Shown: positions 43,375-51,779, counted from the stretch's first letter. The stretch is 64,000 nt of DNA from an uncultured Lachnospiraceae bacterium (GCA_947246015.1 CAMXQE010000022.1:1-64000), one strand, 5' to 3'. Notes: generated by a model not told the origin, from the sequence alone. Numbers and translations: made by a program.

Positions 43375-43593
43375 ATGAAAAAAAATATAGATGATATGGC
43401 TGTGCGGACAGGGGAATTTAGCATGCAGGATGAAGGCGTTGCAATATTTCGTTTTTCGCGGAAAAATCAACATAATGTTTTACAGCCTTTGAACAATAAA
43501 ATAAAGGAAAGTTCGTTGATGGCATGCGGCGGCGGCGGCGGTGGCGGCGGCGGTGGCGGCGGCGGTGGCGGCGGCGGTTGCAGTGGCCGCTGA
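43375..43593 (+). CDS. Putative RiPP precursor with a Cys-Gly(17)-Cys core
   Basis: This 72-residue peptide has a polar leader of about 48 residues (MKKNIDDMAVRTGEFSMQDE onward, with VAIFRFSRKNQ). The end reads Met-Ala-Cys, 17 consecutive Gly, then Cys-Ser-Gly-Arg. The core codons are a near-perfect period-12 repeat (three GGC and one GGT, repeated), a microsatellite that could change length in steps of codons. The same region is open in two other frames, but only this frame has a leader, a promoter and the position next to the radical SAM gene. It has no strong ribosome site (GTTGG). No homologue could be checked. The alternative is a spurious frame over a GGC repeat. Confidence 0.6.
   Translation: MKKNIDDMAVRTGEFSMQDEGVAIFRFSRKNQHNVLQPLNNKIKESSLMACGGGGGGGGGGGGGGGGGCSGR
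43528..43578 (+). repeat. GGC/GGT microsatellite encoding polyglycine
   Basis: Seventeen glycine codons: four GGC and a GGT, then three blocks of GGC-GGC-GGC-GGT. Length changes of one or more units stay in frame. Confidence 0.9.
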
Positions 43594-43703
43594 CGGACAT
43601 CGTGCCAGGTACGGAATGAGCGGAAATCCGTCATCACTTATCCGGAAGGATAGGAAGCATTTTAAAAGAAATATATTGTGTAAAAAGAAAAATTACATAA
43701 AAA

Positions 43704-43735
43704 ACGGACACAGTGGAATTCTGTGTCCGTTTTTT
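43704..43735 (+). terminator. Intrinsic terminator of the peptide gene/RADAR-like operon
   Basis: ACGGACACAG (43704-43713) pairs with CTGTGTCCGT (43721-43730), followed by TTTTT. It is also usable from the minus strand because A-runs precede it. Confidence 0.9.
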
Positions 43736-43745
43736 ATGCACAGGG

Positions 43746-43772
43746 GCATCCGTCAGCAGAGCTGACGGATGC
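43746..43772. repeat. Perfect 12-bp inverted repeat after the peptide terminator
   Basis: GCATCCGTCAGC (43746-43757) and GCTGACGGATGC (43761-43772). It lies in a block (ATGCACAGGG, GCGCGG, AGGAAG/CTTTCCTG) resembling 32785-32880, so the two may be copies of one dispersed element. Confidence 0.75.
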
Positions 43773-43850
43773 CTCGCGCGGAGAGTAGGAAGAGAAACCT
43801 TTCCTGCTCAGTTATCCACGGGCAATCATACGAATCGTTCAAATTATAAA

Positions 43851-46800
43851 TCATTCAAATCCATCAAAACCATCATCAAATTCGGGGCTGGATGTACCGG
43901 GTTTTTTTGCAGGTCTGCTTTCCGGTTCATAGTAGTCATCTTCTTCTGAATATTCATCCAGGGGTTCTTCATCGGAAGCGGGTTCATCAACATCTGTTTC
44001 GTCCAGATACTCTTCCCCGTCATCTTCTTCGTCCAGATACTCTTTTCTGTCAGGTCCTTCGCCCAAATACTTCTTTCCTGCTGGTTTTTCGCCCAAATAC
44101 TCCTTTCCTGCCGGTTCTTCGTCAAAAATTTCCTCATCCGCATCTAAGTATTCTATTTCAATCTTTTCATCTTCCTCTGCTTCGTAAAAATCCTCTTCCG
44201 ACTTATCATCGGGCAGTTCTTCTTCCGCCGGGGCATCTTTAGGGCGGAACATGAGAAAAGCAGTACAGCCGATTATGATAAGAATCAGTACAATCAACAG
44301 TACAATGAGCAGAATCATCGGGTTGAAACCGCCGGATTCGGTGTTTTCTTCATCTTGTGCAGGGACTGCGCTGACAGCTATCGCATCCCCATCTTCCGGC
44401 TGTTCGCCCTGCTGTGCACCATCGTTACTTGCAGGGCCCTCTGTGCCGTCCTCCGTAATAGCTGCTATGTCTGATAAGCCGTTATTGCTGATGATAATGA
44501 CATAATCCGAGGCATGGGAGAAGGGAAAAACGATTTCTCCGGCTTCGGTAACGGTAGTTTCGTTTATATATTCCAGTTTACCAGCGTCTGTACGGTAATA
44601 AAAGAGCGTGGCAGTGCATCCGGCAAAGGCGGCATCTGTCTGGAAGGTCAGTATTGGCTGGAAGTCAAAAGGACCGTCGTGGGCGAGGGCAAGTTTGATT
44701 ACAGTGCCTGTTTCGCTAAGCAGGGCGGCCTGCGTTAAAATGGCTTCCGGAATGTCTGATGCATCGGTTTCGATGCCCATGTCAATTCCGTTTGCTTCAT
44801 CTGCAATGATATTCCTTCCGTTAATCGTCCAGCAGATACCGTTTCCCATGTTGAGCGTGACGTCTATGTCCTGCCCGCGGATAGAAGAAATGGTTTCTTC
44901 ATATAAAACCGATGTTTTCTGCATATCAATAGATACGCCGTCTTTATTGTTGTTATCGGCGGAATCATTGCCGGTATGAGTGGTCTGAGTCTGGCTGCCG
45001 GATGTAGCGCTGCCCGCAGGGGAAGCGGCGGTGGAACTGTTTCCTGCATTGCTGGCGGACATATTGCTGCCTGAAGTGCCGTTGCCTGGAGCACTGCCTG
45101 AAGCGGCGCCCGGATTACTGCCCGCCTGATTGCCGCTGCCAGTGCCGGCACTGCCGGAACTACTGCTGTTGGAACCGTTGCTTCCGGTATTAGAACCGCC
45201 GGAACCGCTGCTGTCGGAGCTGTTGCTATCCGAATCGTTGCCGCTTGAGCTGTTATCATCCGAATCGTTACCGCCGGAGCTGTTATTATCCGAATCGTTG
45301 TCGTCGGAGCTGTTGTCATCCGAATCACTGTTGTCGGAGCTGTTGTCATCTGAATCGTTACTGCCGGAGCCGCTGTTATCCGAATCGTTACTGCCGGAGT
45401 GGTTATCGTCTGAGCTATTACCTGAACTGCTGTTGCCCGAACTGCTGTTGCCGCTGGTATTATCTGTATTTCCTCCGGTATTCTGTACTTGCTGGGTATA
45501 ACCGCAGCGGCGGCATTTACCGGATGACATATCATGGCCGAGTGCAGCGATGTTTTCTGTGTAATTGTCGCCGCAGGAGCATAAGTAGGATTTTACACCA
45601 TTTTCCGTACAGGCAGGCTGTTTGGTCACGGAAGAAACATAGCTGTGCTTATGGGAAGACGGAAGTTTGTCAATGTTTTCCGTATAAGTATCCTGACATT
45701 TGCTGCATGTATATGTGCGGATGCCGTTTTCCGTTTCGGTTGCTTCTTTTGTGACTTTGGCAGTGTAGCTGTGGCCGGATGCAGGAACCGTTTCGGTATA
45801 GGTATCACCGCAGGAGCAGGTGTAGGTTTGTACACCTGCTTTGTCACAGGCCGCAGCCGTTGTAATGGCTGCTGTGTAACTGTGTTTGTGGGCGGCAGGG
45901 AGTTTGGCGATTTCTTCGGTATAAGTATCGCCGCACCGGCTGCATGTATAGGTACGGATGCCTGCCACAGATTCGGTCGCCGGCCTGGTAACGGCAGAGG
46001 TGTAGTTATGGCCGATTGCAGGGAGGGCAGTATTCTCTGTTGTGCCGCACTGCTGGCAGGAACGTGTCTGTGTGCCGGCCTTTGTGCAGGAGGCAGGAGT
46101 AGTAATGACCCATGCGCCGTAGTTGTGAGTCGTGCAGGATTCTGCTTTTTCGGTTACTGTTACGGAAACGGAAATTCCGGTGACAGTCTGGTAGTTAGCG
46201 GCGTCCGGATTGTAGGAGGCCGGATAGGAAAAGGTGCCGGCTTTCGTGAGTGCAGTGGACGGATTATCCCATGTCCAGCCCGCTGGCAGTTTTAAAGAGG
46301 CCAGAGTAGCGCCGGTAATGGTCTGAAGACCCGTGGGAACCGTATAGGCAGGTGTTCCTTTTGTAACGGAAAGGGCAAGTGTCTCCTTCACCGTAAGATA
46401 TTTGCCTGTGTCGGCAGGGGTATAGACTGCCGGATATCCGGAGTTGCCTACCGTCGGGACAATGGACGGATTTTCCCAAGCCCAGCCTGCCGGAAGAGTA
46501 ATTTTCTGCAATGTCTGCTTCGGGTCATAGGAGACAGGATTTAAGGCAGGTACTGTATAGGCAGGTGTATTTTTCTGCACGGTAACAGTACAGACGGCAG
46601 TAGAGCCGCCCGATGTGGTACAGCTGATTTCGGCAGTGCCGGAAGAGATGGCTGTGACTGTGCCGTCTGCGGCTACAGCGGCCACTTTTGCATTGGAACT
46701 GCTGAAAGAGACAGAGGAAGCGGCAGCCGCTTTTCCGTCAACGGAGGCGGTAAGGACGGCGGTTTCGTCTGTTTTTAAAGTCAGTTTATCTGTGTTCAAT

Positions 46801-48680
46801 GTCACGCTTTTTAAGCCGGAGGGCTGTGCGCAGGGGGTTGCCGGCATATTTTCATACACAGGTATCCGGAATACGAATGGATTGTTTATGGAGCCTGCGG
46901 ACGCATAGGCATTCCGGACGGATATGGATTCCGAAGAAGGCGCGGCAATATTCTGCATGTATTGGTGGTTATAAAGTCCTGAGGCAGAGGTTTTGTTTAC
47001 GTTGAATTTCTGCAGGTAAAGTGTATCCTGTCCTTTCCGTATGTAATTTTTGGTGATGATGTCGGCGCCGCCGGCAAGGGATAGATAGCGGCTTGTCCAA
47101 CCGAGTTCTTTTGCCTTGCGCAGTCCGTTTTCTATAATCTGTGCGCTGCCTTTTCCGGTAGCGCCTATGTTAAAATAGTTATATACGCCGGGATATTGCG
47201 GATGGGAGCCTGATATCAGCGCGGATTTGCCGTCCCCCTGTTCCTGCCGGACCCTGGAAGCGAGATGGAAAGGGCTTACCACGAGATTTTTGGCAATGGA
47301 ATAAAAAGCCTGAGCGTAAGTCCGGCCCTGTTCATCGTTCGGAATGGCGCCGGACATGAACGTATTTTTCAGGATATCCTGCACGGCAGCTTCCGTATGA
47401 TAGGTAGGGTTGTAGCTTAGAAGTTCAAACTGGAAAATATAATTTTCGGTTAAAAAATTCCGCGGGTCCATATAATAGGCGAGAATGCCGTCCGAAGGAT
47501 AGGACCAGGCATTGTCATAGGAGGCGGTCTTCCATGCTGCATTGACTTTGGAAGAAATCAGGCTTCGGTCACGGCTGTTTTCCTGCTGTATGGCGGTGTT
47601 CCAGTCGATTTCGGTCTTCATGTTGACGAAAATCCAGTCAGGATGCTGCTCTTTCAGCTTCATAAGTGCACTTTGGTAGGAAGCCGGAAAAGCCTTGATA
47701 TCCTCCGGAACAGAGTTTTTTCCTGCGGACATGAGCGCGGGAGCAGCGGCACGGGCTTTGTTTGCAGTGACGAACTCATTTTCCCATGAAAGGAAATCTT
47801 CATCCGCGTATGCCAGATAGCCGCGTTCCACATAGCCTGTATAGTCGGTATCGTTAATGTTTATCCGGACCTGATACCAGATACCGTGCAGGGAGTCTTC
47901 CCCAACGCCGGTAATCTGTACGGACTGGCCGGTAGATACGGTAATGACGGCCGCTTCATCTTCTCCGGGCGCTTTTTTTACCTCGTAGGAATCACACAGG
48001 TATACGAGCGCAAGGATATCCTTGCCTTTAGCAAGGGTTTCTAATTTGCGGCCCGCATCTTCGGAATCGGTCAGGAAATAATCCGCCATGGCCTGTTCGA
48101 TGCTGATGACTATGCTGGGAATATCCCATGATTTCAGGCTGTCGGATGCCGGATAGGCGGTATGGTCCCATACAGGGGTAAATTCATATAAATCGAATTG
48201 CGTGTTCTCGTAGTCGTCGCTGCATTCCCAGGTGACTGAAAGCGGGACAGATTCGTCGCTGTTATTCATATGTACAGACAGGGAATCCGGAAAAAGGGCA
48301 GTGACTTCTTCCATGGAAAGTTTTTGGTCAATAGAGAAGAAGGTCTCTTCATCCGGAAGCGGTTCAATGGAAGTGATGGACGGAATGATGTCCGATGTTT
48401 CCTCTTCCGGCTGAACGGATGTCCCAGCGGATGATTCTTCCGGAAGGGCATCCGTTTTCTTTTCGAACTCCTCTGTCTGCGGGGTATTTATTTGTAAAGT
48501 GTCGGTCTGTACAGTGTCCGTCTGTGCGGCATTTATTTGTATAGTGTCGGTCTTTGCGGCCTGGACGGGAAAAGATTGGAAAAGGGCGCAAAGGAGGATG
48601 GACAATGCCGCCGCGGCGGGCAGCAGGCGTTTCCTGACTGCTGTATGGAAAATGTGTTTCGGATGATTGCTGTTTTTCAT
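43851..48680 (-). CDS. Large surface-anchored glucosaminidase-like protein with Big2 and repeat domains
   Basis: A 1609-aa exported protein. The signal peptide ends near FQSFPVQA. An SH3-like region (STGQSVQITGVGEDSLHGIW) precedes a glucosaminidase-type peptidoglycan hydrolase domain, seen as SPFHLASRVRQEQGDG, YFNIGATG and YIRKGQDTLYLQKFN. A Big2 immunoglobulin-like domain (LKSVTLNTDKLTLKTDETAV) and repeat units with paired Cys (HKHSYTAAITT, YTCSCGDTYTE) follow. A long Ser/Asn/Asp/Gly linker then leads to one membrane helix (MILLIVLLIVLILIIIGC) and an acidic tail with repeated KEYLGE-type units. ATG 48680 is chosen, with AGGGAGA before it and the signal peptide in place. It would remodel or bind the cell wall. 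It is convergent with the peptide operon. Confidence 0.85.
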   Translation of the reverse strand: MKNSNHPKHIFHTAVRKRLLPAAAALSILLCALFQSFPVQAAKTDTIQINAAQTDTVQTDTLQINTPQTEEFEKKTDALPEESSAGTSVQPEEETSDIIPSITSIEPLPDEETFFSIDQKLSMEEVTALFPDSLSVHMNNSDESVPLSVTWECSDDYENTQFDLYEFTPVWDHTAYPASDSLKSWDIPSIVISIEQAMADYFLTDSEDAGRKLETLAKGKDILALVYLCDSYEVKKAPGEDEAAVITVSTGQSVQITGVGEDSLHGIWYQVRININDTDYTGYVERGYLAYADEDFLSWENEFVTANKARAAAPALMSAGKNSVPEDIKAFPASYQSALMKLKEQHPDWIFVNMKTEIDWNTAIQQENSRDRSLISSKVNAAWKTASYDNAWSYPSDGILAYYMDPRNFLTENYIFQFELLSYNPTYHTEAAVQDILKNTFMSGAIPNDEQGRTYAQAFYSIAKNLVVSPFHLASRVRQEQGDGKSALISGSHPQYPGVYNYFNIGATGKGSAQIIENGLRKAKELGWTSRYLSLAGGADIITKNYIRKGQDTLYLQKFNVNKTSASGLYNHQYMQNIAAPSSESISVRNAYASAGSINNPFVFRIPVYENMPATPCAQPSGLKSVTLNTDKLTLKTDETAVLTASVDGKAAAASSVSFSSSNAKVAAVAADGTVTAISSGTAEISCTTSGGSTAVCTVTVQKNTPAYTVPALNPVSYDPKQTLQKITLPAGWAWENPSIVPTVGNSGYPAVYTPADTGKYLTVKETLALSVTKGTPAYTVPTGLQTITGATLASLKLPAGWTWDNPSTALTKAGTFSYPASYNPDAANYQTVTGISVSVTVTEKAESCTTHNYGAWVITTPASCTKAGTQTRSCQQCGTTENTALPAIGHNYTSAVTRPATESVAGIRTYTCSRCGDTYTEEIAKLPAAHKHSYTAAITTAAACDKAGVQTYTCSCGDTYTETVPASGHSYTAKVTKEATETENGIRTYTCSKCQDTYTENIDKLPSSHKHSYVSSVTKQPACTENGVKSYLCSCGDNYTENIAALGHDMSSGKCRRCGYTQQVQNTGGNTDNTSGNSSSGNSSSGNSSDDNHSGSNDSDNSGSGSNDSDDNSSDNSDSDDNSSDDNDSDNNSSGGNDSDDNSSSGNDSDSNSSDSSGSGGSNTGSNGSNSSSSGSAGTGSGNQAGSNPGAASGSAPGNGTSGSNMSASNAGNSSTAASPAGSATSGSQTQTTHTGNDSADNNNKDGVSIDMQKTSVLYEETISSIRGQDIDVTLNMGNGICWTINGRNIIADEANGIDMGIETDASDIPEAILTQAALLSETGTVIKLALAHDGPFDFQPILTFQTDAAFAGCTATLFYYRTDAGKLEYINETTVTEAGEIVFPFSHASDYVIIISNNGLSDIAAITEDGTEGPASNDGAQQGEQPEDGDAIAVSAVPAQDEENTESGGFNPMILLIVLLIVLILIIIGCTAFLMFRPKDAPAEEELPDDKSEEDFYEAEEDEKIEIEYLDADEEIFDEEPAGKEYLGEKPAGKKYLGEGPDRKEYLDEEDDGEEYLDETDVDEPASDEEPLDEYSEEDDYYEPESRPAKKPGTSSPEFDDGFDGFE

Positions 48681-48938
48681 TTGGATTCTCCCTGTTCTGT
48701 TGGTATATATTTTGGTATATAAAGTAGTTGAAAATACGTTCCGTATCATTTATCATAAATTATAATATATAGTAAGAACGGGGCGGTGTCAAACTGGTAA
48801 GGTCAAACAGATAAGATTATAAAGGCATAATTTTGCCATAATTTTTTCGAAAATAATCTTTACAGGCAGGTGCAGGTATAAAAAGCAGATTTAAAACCGA
48901 AATCAGTATATGAGACTAGGTTTAAGGAGTGGTGCTGT

Positions 48939-49415
48939 ATGCGGAAATTAAAAGTATATTTAGATACATCGGTTATCAGTCATTTATTGCAGGAGGATGT
49001 ACCTGAGAAGATGGCAGATACAAGAAAACTATGGGAAATGTTTAAGGTTGGAAAGTATGATGTGTATTTATCGATTGTTACATTGGAAGAAGTTAGTAAT
49101 TGTCCAGAGCCGAAAAGAAGTGAATTAAAGAAATTTTTGGAGCAGATAAGCTATTCTGTCATAGATATTACAGACGAATTGGAATCAGTGGCACAAAAGA
49201 TTATTGAAATGGAAATCCTGACAAAGAAAAGCTATGATGATTGTCAGCATATTGCAGCAGCAGTTGTTGAAGAATGTGACTGTATTATATCATGGAATTT
49301 TAAGCATATAGTGAATATCAAAACGATTCACGGTGTAAGAGCGATTGCTAACCTGACGGGATATAAGACGATTGATATCCTTAGTCCGTCTGTATTATTG
49401 GAAAGTGAGGAATGA
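48939..49415 (+). CDS. PIN-domain protein, probable toxin of a toxin-first pair
   Basis: A 158-aa PIN-fold ribonuclease. The first acidic residue is in KVYLDTSVISHL, with later acids in LEEVSNCPEPK, DDCQHIAAA and CDCIISWNFKHIVN. PIN toxins of the VapC type cleave RNA such as tRNA or rRNA. AAGGAG precedes the ATG at 48939. The stop overlaps the start of a 59-aa gene, which would be the antitoxin although it follows rather than precedes the toxin. Confidence 0.8.
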   Translation: MRKLKVYLDTSVISHLLQEDVPEKMADTRKLWEMFKVGKYDVYLSIVTLEEVSNCPEPKRSELKKFLEQISYSVIDITDELESVAQKIIEMEILTKKSYDDCQHIAAAVVEECDCIISWNFKHIVNIKTIHGVRAIANLTGYKTIDILSPSVLLESEE

Positions 49416-49591
49416 TTATGGAAAAACCTGTTTTAAGTCCGGATTTTACTATTGAAGATATTCATAAATTGAGAGAATATAATTATCACATTACAAAGGA
49501 TATGACAACACAGGAAAGACGGAATTATTATACAGAACGCGGCAGAGCTTTTCAGAGAGAAATTGAAGCTGGAAGATTGCAGAAAATATAA
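49412..49591 (+). CDS. Small partner (putative antitoxin) of the PIN protein
   Basis: A 59-aa charged, helical protein, MIMEKPVLSPDFTIEDIHKL at the N-terminus and QREIEAGRLQKI at the end. It overlaps the PIN stop codon by four bases (ATGA). A second ATG at 49418 may be used instead. The small size, charge and coupling suggest an antitoxin; no fold was recognised. Confidence 0.65.
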   Translation: MIMEKPVLSPDFTIEDIHKLREYNYHITKDMTTQERRNYYTERGRAFQREIEAGRLQKI

Positions 49592-49835
49592 CAGACTGAA
49601 AACTTAACATCTTAAGAGTCGGTTAAAGGCATAATTTTTTGAAAAATAATCTTTACAAATAGAGAAAAATATGTTACTGTAATTATGCAGGATGGCTCAT
49701 GTGAATTATTGACGGAAGAGTTCACATGGCAGGCAGGAACAGCATTTATGCTGTTCCTGTTTGGGTTAAATACAAAAAATGAAAAAAATTGAAAATAATG
49801 GTTTCATTTTTCGACAAAATATGATAGTATCTATC

Positions 49836-49911
49836 AAAGGGGATTTTTGCAACGAATGTAAGTTCTGTGAAAAGGTTCTGAAATCCTTTTGATAGAGCTT
49901 TTTTATTTGCA
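49836..49911 (+). promoter_or_regulatory. Structured leader/attenuator before the blaI-like gene
   Basis: CTATCAAAGGGGA (from 49836) can pair with TCCTTTTGATAG (from 49882), enclosing TGTAAGTTCTGT and an inner AAAAGG/CCTTTT pair. GAGCTTTTTTATTT follows, a terminator tail. TGTAAGTTCTGT and the hairpin-plus-U-run order recur before the NACHT gene (20976-21023). The upstream remainder of 49592-49835 contains no gene. Confidence 0.6.
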
Positions 49912-49928
49912 AAATGGAGAGTAGAATA

Positions 49929-50354
49929 ATGGAAAACATAATAAAACCGTATCAGCTGCCCGAAAGGGAAATCGATATTCTCTATGTTATGTGGAATGCA
50001 GGCAGACCACTAATGGCATCGGAGATTACAGAGGCAGATGAAGAACTGAAACTGGCAACCGTACATACTACTTTGAAAAGAATGCTGAAAAAGAACCTGA
50101 TTGAAGTAGTGGATTTTGCGAAAAGCGGCAATGTATTCGGAAGATGCTATCGGCCGACTATTAGTCTGCAGGAGTTTGAATTGGGAAAAATTTCTAATGA
50201 GTACAAGAACAAAAAATGCATGGATATCACCGCTTCGAATTTAGTAGCGGCATTATTAAAAGGTCAGGATGACAGGAAGGTTCAGGAAGAACTGGACATG
50301 CTGGAGAAGCTGATTCAGGAGAAGCGGGAGGAAATGAAGAAGGGGGATGATTAA
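49929..50354 (+). CDS. BlaI/MecI/CopY-family transcriptional repressor
   Basis: A 141-aa winged-helix regulator. The pattern LPEREIDILYVMWNAGRPLM, then TVHTTLKRMLKKNLIEVV, is the conserved DNA-binding half of BlaI/MecI. The C-terminal half is a dimerisation helix. ATG 49929 has GGAGAG seven bases upstream. Its partner M56 peptidase follows after 14 bases. In the known systems the peptidase cleaves the repressor on beta-lactam sensing; here the sensor lacks a penicillin-binding domain, so the signal differs. Confidence 0.85.
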   Translation: MENIIKPYQLPEREIDILYVMWNAGRPLMASEITEADEELKLATVHTTLKRMLKKNLIEVVDFAKSGNVFGRCYRPTISLQEFELGKISNEYKNKKCMDITASNLVAALLKGQDDRKVQEELDMLEKLIQEKREEMKKGDD

Positions 50355-50368
50355 GGGGAAGAGGAGTA

Positions 50369-51493
50369 ATGGTAGATTTTTCGATGGTAGTGAACCTGTT
50401 TATATTCAGCAGCGCTGCAGTATTATTGCTGAAATATATCTTTAAGGACAACAAGGTAATTTTACAGTTGGACACACGGTTTTTGTTGATTTGCATGGTG
50501 GCGATGGTGTGTCGGATGCTGATACCGATAGAATCGCCAATCGCTAATAACATTGCAGTCAGTAAGGTGTATCCGAAGGTTTATAAGGTTCTGAAGGAAC
50601 CAATTGTTGTCGGGGTAAGCATTATCGGAATTTTACAGCTTATTTGGTTTATCGGGGCAGTTGTCCGTCTGATTCAGATAACGTATTCTTATATAAAAAT
50701 CAGCAGAGGGATACGGGAATGCACGGAAATTAAAAATCCCGGTATGCTTGAAATTATGGAACGCGTGAACCGGCAGCATAAACATCCGGTGAAGTTCCGG
50801 CTGGTCAGTTCAGAAGAAGGAAGCACGCCTTGCGTATTCGGTATATTTAAACCGTATATTGTGCTGACGGATATCGTTGTGACAGAGAAAGATTTGGAAT
50901 ATATTTTCTCTCATGAGATGGGACATTATTACCGCGGTGATTTGCTGATTGTGATTTTGCGTGAAGTTTTCAATGCGGTATATTGGTGGAATCCGTTTGC
51001 ATATATGCTGAATGATTTAATTGCACAGGCACAGGAAATTAACGTGGACTTCGGTGTGCTGAGAAAATTGGATAAGACGGAAACCTATGATTACCCTGCA
51101 TGTTTATTGAAGCTTTCAGTAGACGGAGGTAAAGATGTAGAGAGATGGCTGATGTCCTTTAAGAAAGAAGAATCTGATTTGCTTAAAAAGAGGATTCATC
51201 TGATGATTGATAACTTGGAAATCAGTAAAAAGAAAACGATAATGAGCGTTTTGCTTTCCGTGGTGATGGTGGGTTTGATTGTTGTCTGTCCGAACGTAAT
51301 TAGTTTTGAACCGTATGGTATTCCGGAAGCTGATGCGGATGGAAGTTTTGATGTAGATGATGAGAATATGTATTATTTAAAGGACGAGAGAGGTATGTAC
51401 AAATTATATATTGATGGAAAATATGCAATGACATCAGATATAATTTTAGATGAAAATATACCTATTTATTTAGAAGTTAAGGAGAAAAAATAA
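50369..51493 (+). CDS. BlaR1/MecR1-like M56 membrane metallopeptidase without a sensor domain
   Basis: A 374-aa integral membrane protein with helices near residues 5-22, 36-52, 79-101 and about 290-308, and an M56 peptidase site HEMGH (His182, Glu183, His186) followed by AQEINVDF. The C-terminal about 60 residues lie outside and lack the PBP-like sensor of BlaR1. It presumably cleaves the neighbouring BlaI-type repressor. AGAGGAG precedes the ATG. The small exported protein starts one base after the stop. Confidence 0.85.
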   Translation: MVDFSMVVNLFIFSSAAVLLLKYIFKDNKVILQLDTRFLLICMVAMVCRMLIPIESPIANNIAVSKVYPKVYKVLKEPIVVGVSIIGILQLIWFIGAVVRLIQITYSYIKISRGIRECTEIKNPGMLEIMERVNRQHKHPVKFRLVSSEEGSTPCVFGIFKPYIVLTDIVVTEKDLEYIFSHEMGHYYRGDLLIVILREVFNAVYWWNPFAYMLNDLIAQAQEINVDFGVLRKLDKTETYDYPACLLKLSVDGGKDVERWLMSFKKEESDLLKKRIHLMIDNLEISKKKTIMSVLLSVVMVGLIVVCPNVISFEPYGIPEADADGSFDVDDENMYYLKDERGMYKLYIDGKYAMTSDIILDENIPIYLEVKEKK

Positions 51494-51494
51494 A

Positions 51495-51779
51495 ATGATT
51501 AAAAGAAGTTTTTTAGTGGGACTTTCAGCAGTTATGATGTCGTTTATGTTGGTAGCTCCTTGTAATATGGTTACATATGCAAGTGATAGTTCAGCAGTAG
51601 AAATTGAAGACATGAATAGTGAAGATTATAGTACAATGCCTTATTCTGATATTATTAAATATAGGTATAAGATAGTAGATGGTACAAAATTGTATCGTCG
51701 TTTATATAATTATACTGAGCAATGTTGGATTGGTGATTGGGAATTTGTTGGAGAAGGATTTATAGAGCCGGATGTATAA
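51495..51779 (+). CDS. Small exported protein coupled to the BlaR1-like gene
   Basis: A 94-aa protein with a signal peptide (MIKRSFLVGLSAVMMSFMLV, cleavage near VTYAS) and a short Tyr/Trp-rich mature part (YRRLYNYTEQCWIGDWEFVG). AAGGAG lies nine bases before the start. By position it may be a ligand, co-sensor or target of the BlaR1-like peptidase. No family was recognised. A terminator follows. Confidence 0.7.
   Translation: MIKRSFLVGLSAVMMSFMLVAPCNMVTYASDSSAVEIEDMNSEDYSTMPYSDIIKYRYKIVDGTKLYRRLYNYTEQCWIGDWEFVGEGFIEPDV

Noticed and set aside
43418-43600. Minus-strand open frame with Arg/His repeats over the glycine tract
   Set aside because: It is the reverse reading of the GGC repeat, with no ribosome site and no promoter on that strand. 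The plus-strand frame has promoter, leader and genomic context.
43541-43765. Plus-strand Ala/Val-repeat open frame over the same microsatellite
   Set aside because: It begins inside the repeat, has no ribosome site and runs through the terminator of the peptide gene.
45130-45501. Plus-strand Leu/Pro/Glu/Ser-repeat open frame
   Set aside because: It is the complement of the Ser/Asp/Asn/Gly linker of the large minus-strand surface protein and arises from codon repetition.
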